64,000 bases of DNA. It comes from a virus. The position numbers and the translations under genes are program-made. Positions 61,253 through 64,000 of this stretch are shown here, one piece after another. The notes below the pieces were generated by a model. That model ran no database searches, was not told the DNA's origin, and worked only from the letters and a program-made list of their open reading frames with translations. The stretch's first letter is position 1, and every line of letters begins with the position of its first letter. The stretch covers positions 1 through 64,000 of IMG/VR virus record IMGVR_UViG_3300048035_000179; one strand, 5' to 3'.

Positions 61253-61804
61253 ATGACAAATAATATGAAACTACAGTTAGACGCTGTGGTAAAGACAATT
61301 AATGCTGTAACAGGAGCAGATGTAACTGCTAAAGACAGACACAGAGATAATGTAGATGCTAGATTAATTTTCTACAAAGTAGCAAGAGATATATTTAATA
61401 TTTCATATACTAAAATAGGCACATACTTAGGTAAGCATCACGCAACTGTTTTACATGGACTTAAACAGTTTGATAATATTTATGATCAAGATAAAGGATT
61501 ACGAAATTGTTATGAAGCAGTTATTAATTTATTAGATCAAACCGATCTTGACGAATACATTGTAGAAAGCAAAGATTTAGTAGTTAAATATGTTCAAGAA
61601 AAAAATGCACACCTTTTGTTGAAGCAAAAACATAAAGTTTTTAATGAAAAAATAGAGGATAAGGCTTATGAATATATAACAAATATGATTTCTGAATTTC
61701 GTTCCACAACACTTGAAAGAATTTTGCTTGACAGGAGTGTTCCACATAAATTATCAAATATTCTTGTAGAAGCCTTGGAAAGCAGAGATAAAACAGTATA
61801 TTGA
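61253..61804 (+). CDS. DnaA domain-IV-like DNA-binding protein, 183 aa
   Basis: Residues about 28-75 match DnaA domain IV: ARLIFYKVARDIFNISYTKI then GTYLGKHHATVLHGLKQF. R37 aligns with the minor-groove arginine (E. coli R399). KHHAT replaces the RDHTT signature, keeping the key His and the last Thr. No AAA+ ATPase is present. The remaining ~105 residues are helical and unknown. It should bind DnaA boxes without ATP-driven origin melting, and could compete with host DnaA or act as a repressor. Boxes of the right type lie at 54559-54581. Confidence 0.8.
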   Translation: MTNNMKLQLDAVVKTINAVTGADVTAKDRHRDNVDARLIFYKVARDIFNISYTKIGTYLGKHHATVLHGLKQFDNIYDQDKGLRNCYEAVINLLDQTDLDEYIVESKDLVVKYVQEKNAHLLLKQKHKVFNEKIEDKAYEYITNMISEFRSTTLERILLDRSVPHKLSNILVEALESRDKTVY

Positions 61805-61827
61805 ATAACTAATTGAACCATTGACTT

Positions 61828-62052
61828 ATGAAGACTCATTCTAAATACAAAACTATAGCCTTAAATTTATTACAAATTAAGGAAATACCTACAACTGAAG
61901 TATGTGAACATATATACGGTTGTAAATCAAAAAAGAGTACTTTAAATCAAAAAAAGACTGGTCTTTCCCCTTTACAATTCAGTGAATCCACTAGGATTAT
62001 TGAGTTCTACGGAAACCTAGCAGAAAAAATAAATAACATTTTAGATGAGTAG
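61828..62052 (+). CDS. 74-aa small protein, possible excisionase or Cro-like regulator
   Basis: TTEVCEHIYGCKSKKSTLNQ then SESTRIIEFYGNLAEKINNI suggests a small helix-turn-helix-type protein. It lies just before the integrase, where recombination directionality factors are often found. It is closed by its own terminator, so it is not simply read through into the integrase. Role is inferred from position. Confidence 0.5.
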   Translation: MKTHSKYKTIALNLLQIKEIPTTEVCEHIYGCKSKKSTLNQKKTGLSPLQFSESTRIIEFYGNLAEKINNILDE

Positions 62053-62055
62053 TGT

Positions 62056-62072
62056 ATGAACACTTGTGCAGA
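62056..62072 (+). repeat. 17-bp direct repeat, left copy beside the integrase
   Basis: ATGAACACTTGTGCAGA here and ATGAACGCTTGTGCAGA at 63175-63191 differ at one base and bracket the integrase gene. The left copy continues into a strong hairpin, TTGTGCAG (62064-62071) with CTGCACAA (62085-62092). Both copies begin with ATG and could encode Met-Asn-Thr/Ala-Cys-Ala-Asp. They may be integrase arm or core sites, or duplicated control elements. Confidence 0.65.
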
Positions 62073-62096
62073 TTCCCCTAGGGACTGCACAAATCG

Positions 62097-62126
62097 CCCT
62101 TTCTGATCAATAGAGAGGGTTTTTTT
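62097..62126 (+). terminator. intrinsic terminator before the integrase
   Basis: CCCTTTCT (62097-62104) with AGAGAGGG (62112-62119), 8 pairs including one T-G, loop 7 nt, then seven T. It separates the integrase from the upstream operon. Confidence 0.8.
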
Positions 62127-62186
62127 ACCCTACATATCAAAACTTATTTATTCAACTGATTTTTTTAACTTTTAAATCATTTAACG

Positions 62187-63146
62187 ATGAAGAAAAATTC
62201 TTTTTTGTATTTATTACAAGACATAACGCAACAACTAAAAGATGGTGACATTCTTAATTATGGGAAGAGATTCTCAAAGAAAACTATAAACTCTTATGAG
62301 CAAGTTTACAACACCATGTCATCCTTCAAATATAATTTCAACTTAGACTCTGTTGACTTAAATAATGTGAGCAGTAGGAGAGAGAGACTTAAAGTTTCTA
62401 GACAGATGCAAAGATATGTTAACGACTATCTTAATATCCTGCAAGAAAAAAGGTATCATCCTAATACAAGGAAGTCTCATCTTAAAACTATAAGGACTAC
62501 CTTAAAGAAAGGAGAGAAGTACTATGGCTATATGTTTCCTAAGATAGAAAGTATGAGAGAGTTGAAGACGGAGGTGGTCACCCTCAATCCGTATCAAGTA
62601 AACCTAATTCACACTACACCTCCAAAGAAAAGCCTAAAAGATATGTGGTACTATACCAGGATTGCTTTATACTCATGTATGAGAATAAGTGATCTTATAA
62701 ATTTTGAATGTACAATGGATGGTAATGTTGTTACGATATTAACTAAGAAAGGAATGGGAGCATTATCTACATTTTACTTACCCGATGATGTATGTGAATT
62801 TATAAAAGAAAAAGGCTCACCTAAATTTTCAAAAAATCATTTTAGAAGTTTACTAAAAGAACTCCTACAAGAGTACTCAGAGTTTTGGAAAAAGAAAACG
62901 GTATATAAATATGACCACGAAGGTAATCCTACACAGGAAACAAGTTATTTATGGGAGTTAATTACACCTCATAAACTAAGAAGTAGTGGAATTACTTTTC
63001 ATCTTACAAATGGACTAACTGAGTTAGATGTTCGGAGAATTAGTGGACACGCCAACAATTCTTCTGCGTTTTACAGATACGTCAATGCAAGTGATACAAA
63101 ATCTTTGAAACAACAAAAAGAAAATTCGGTTGTTAAAATTAGTTAA
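62187..63146 (+). CDS. int: tyrosine recombinase / integrase
   Basis: 319 residues. N-terminal SAM-like helical domain (about 20-125), then the catalytic domain: R166 (SCMRISDL), K187/K188 on the beta hairpin (LTKKGMG), H262 and R265 (TPHKLRSSG), H288 (ISGHANN), and the nucleophile Y298 (or Y296) in FYRYVN. All catalytic residues are present, so it should integrate and/or excise the phage genome at att sites. It is preceded by its own terminator-bounded leader and flanked by 17-bp direct repeats. The target site could not be identified. Confidence 0.88.
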   Translation: MKKNSFLYLLQDITQQLKDGDILNYGKRFSKKTINSYEQVYNTMSSFKYNFNLDSVDLNNVSSRRERLKVSRQMQRYVNDYLNILQEKRYHPNTRKSHLKTIRTTLKKGEKYYGYMFPKIESMRELKTEVVTLNPYQVNLIHTTPPKKSLKDMWYYTRIALYSCMRISDLINFECTMDGNVVTILTKKGMGALSTFYLPDDVCEFIKEKGSPKFSKNHFRSLLKELLQEYSEFWKKKTVYKYDHEGNPTQETSYLWELITPHKLRSSGITFHLTNGLTELDVRRISGHANNSSAFYRYVNASDTKSLKQQKENSVVKIS

Positions 63147-63150
63147 CTGT

Positions 63151-63168
63151 TAATATATAGTTAATAAG
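63151..63168 (+). repeat. cluster of GTTAA sites after the integrase
   Basis: GTTAAC, GTTAAT and GTTAAT occur in about 25 bp behind the integrase stop, adjacent to the right direct repeat. Short clustered repeats next to an integrase often are arm-type binding sites; here this is only suggestive. Confidence 0.35.
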
Positions 63169-63174
63169 TCTGAC

Positions 63175-63191
63175 ATGAACGCTTGTGCAGA
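63175..63191 (+). repeat. 17-bp direct repeat, right copy beside the integrase
   Basis: Partner of 62056-62072 (16 of 17 identical), lying between the integrase stop and the next gene. The possible GTG start of the gene at 63185 falls inside it. Confidence 0.65.
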
Positions 63192-63499
63192 CTAATATTT
63201 TGTTTTACATTCGAGTAAATAAACCACGACATGATAAATACCAATATGAAATGGTCAGATTTGACTACGAAAATAGCGAGATTATTCATGATCGTAAAAG
63301 GTTTTCACTGAGAGATTTTAAAATTTTTCTGTTAACACATTACGAAGAAGTTTGTATGGAGCGCAGAATCACAGGATGGATTTTTGATTGGGAATCTATA
63401 TTCTTTCACACACGAAAGTATTATATAGTAAATTTTTATTTAAACAATTTAATAGATTATAACAATGGCAAAACTAAAAAGAAAACTAAAGACTACTAA
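63185..63499 (+). CDS. unknown 104-aa protein before the annealing-protein gene
   Basis: The frame begins with GTG 63185 inside the right direct repeat; the next ATG is 63251. FDYENSEIIHDRKRFSLRDF then ITGWIFDWESIFFHTRKYYI reads as a small alpha/beta protein with many aromatics. It overlaps the next gene by 35 nt. Not recognised; possibly a regulator of the recombination operon. Confidence 0.5.
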   Translation: MQTNILFYIRVNKPRHDKYQYEMVRFDYENSEIIHDRKRFSLRDFKIFLLTHYEEVCMERRITGWIFDWESIFFHTRKYYIVNFYLNNLIDYNNGKTKKKTKDY

Positions 63500-64000
63500 A
63501 ATCTCTGGAGGAAAAGAAATTGTTCCTTGGGTGGAGAGATTAAATTACTTCAATGATTACTTCAGACCTGAAGGATATGTTTTAAAAACAGACATTATAG
63601 AAATGAACGATAGTGTTATCGTTATGCAAGGTCAAGTGCTAAACTCTGATGGAAGACTTGTTTCTGATGGTATAGCATTTAAAAAATCTAATGAACATTT
63701 TGCTTATCAAAAGTGTCAGTCTGGTGCATTAAACAGAGCCTTATTTATTTTAGGTATTGTTAATAGTGGTGAAGATACTATAATGGATGAAGATGAGGCA
63801 AAAGAACTTACAAGAAATAAACTTCAAGATGCGTCAGAGGCTTATGCTAATATGTTAGCACATATTCCTGTTGACTATACTGTTGTTGAATCAAGACTTC
63901 CCTTTTATAAAAATCAATTGACAAGTCAACAAATGACTGAATTAAAAAAGTTGATTAATGTTGAAAAGGCAAAAAAAGCAGTAGCAAAGGCTACTAAATA
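63465..64000 (+). CDS. Rad52/ERF-like single-strand annealing protein (stop lies in the overlap)
   Basis: 178 residues when joined to 1-169; the window ends two bases into the stop codon. After a basic start, a strand-rich part (LNYFNDYFRPEGYVLKTDII, SVIVMQGQVLNSDGRLVSDG) leads to AYQKCQSGALNRALFILGIV. That matches the hydrophobic helix with the 'S-A-x-x-R-A-L' signature of ERF/Rad52-type annealing proteins. It would anneal the strands produced by the YqaJ-type exonuclease at 414. The Lys/Ala-rich C terminus may contact DNA. ERF versus another Rad52-fold family is not settled. Confidence 0.7.
   Translation, partial: MAKLKRKLKTTKISGGKEIVPWVERLNYFNDYFRPEGYVLKTDIIEMNDSVIVMQGQVLNSDGRLVSDGIAFKKSNEHFAYQKCQSGALNRALFILGIVNSGEDTIMDEDEAKELTRNKLQDASEAYANMLAHIPVDYTVVESRLPFYKNQLTSQQMTELKKLINVEKAKKAVAKATK

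Noticed and set aside
1-64000. CRISPR arrays, complete tRNA genes, insertion sequences, retron or diversity-generating elements
   Set aside because: I saw no spaced repeat arrays, no full cloverleaf, no transposase and no reverse transcriptase. The only tRNA-like signal is the partial hairpin at 56645-56689.

Overview
This window is an essentially complete, circular (or circularly permuted), AT-rich phage genome of about 63.8 kb. Its last 168 bases repeat its first 168 with one mismatch, so the contig closes on itself. The gene content points to a short-tailed (podovirus-like) phage of a Bacteroidota host, probably marine Flavobacteriia. The reasons are DUF3127-type OB-fold proteins, A-rich leaders with almost no Shine-Dalgarno sites, TTTG-N19-TAnnTTTG-like promoters, and no tail sheath or tape-measure gene. 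A tyrosine integrase suggests it can be temperate. Host and lifestyle are inferences.

Layout. (1) 63.5 kb through the origin of coordinates to 5.9 kb, + strand: recombination and replication. The genes are a Rad52/ERF-like annealing protein, a ribbon-helix-helix protein, a YqaJ-type exonuclease, OB-fold proteins, a replication initiator or loader, a T7 gp4-like primase-helicase, a PD-(D/E)XK nuclease and a DUF1599 protein, closed by a hairpin terminator. (2) 48.6 to 6.0 kb, - strand: the late operon, read leftwards. It runs small-terminase candidate, large terminase, portal, scaffold-like protein, major capsid, fibres (one with an S74 self-cleaving chaperone), a glycosyltransferase, short-tail ring and nozzle proteins, internal virion proteins including a 2664-aa polyvalent protein with a zinc-peptidase motif, then amidase and holin. 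Two strong terminators just after the capsid gene and the next gene probably set a steep expression gradient. (3) 48.7-50.9 kb, + strand: a run of small basic or membrane proteins. (4) 53.1-50.8 kb, - strand: a tandem GroES-like protein, a PD-(D/E)XK protein, membrane microproteins and an HNH nuclease. (5) 53.6-60.9 kb, + strand: an accessory early operon of many small overlapping genes. (6) 60.9-63.5 kb, + strand: a DnaA-domain-IV-only protein, a small possible regulator and the integrase.

The most striking region is 53.1-57.4 kb. It holds a complete type I hammerhead ribozyme (54947-54996) whose predicted cut lies 10 nt before the start of a DUF932 gene. It also holds an inverted pair of DnaA boxes inside the spacer of a Bacteroidota-type promoter, while the phage itself encodes a DnaA-box-binding-type domain. 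There is a tRNA-like acceptor/T-arm hairpin between two genes, a GNRA-capped hairpin behind DUF932, and a motif (AAAACTATATAAKATG) fused to the start codons of at least seven genes. Across the genome an 8-mer, GGTCRCCC, occurs at least 16 times, 13 of them on the + strand whichever way the genes run. That is far above what an AT-rich sequence should give, and nothing I recognise explains it.
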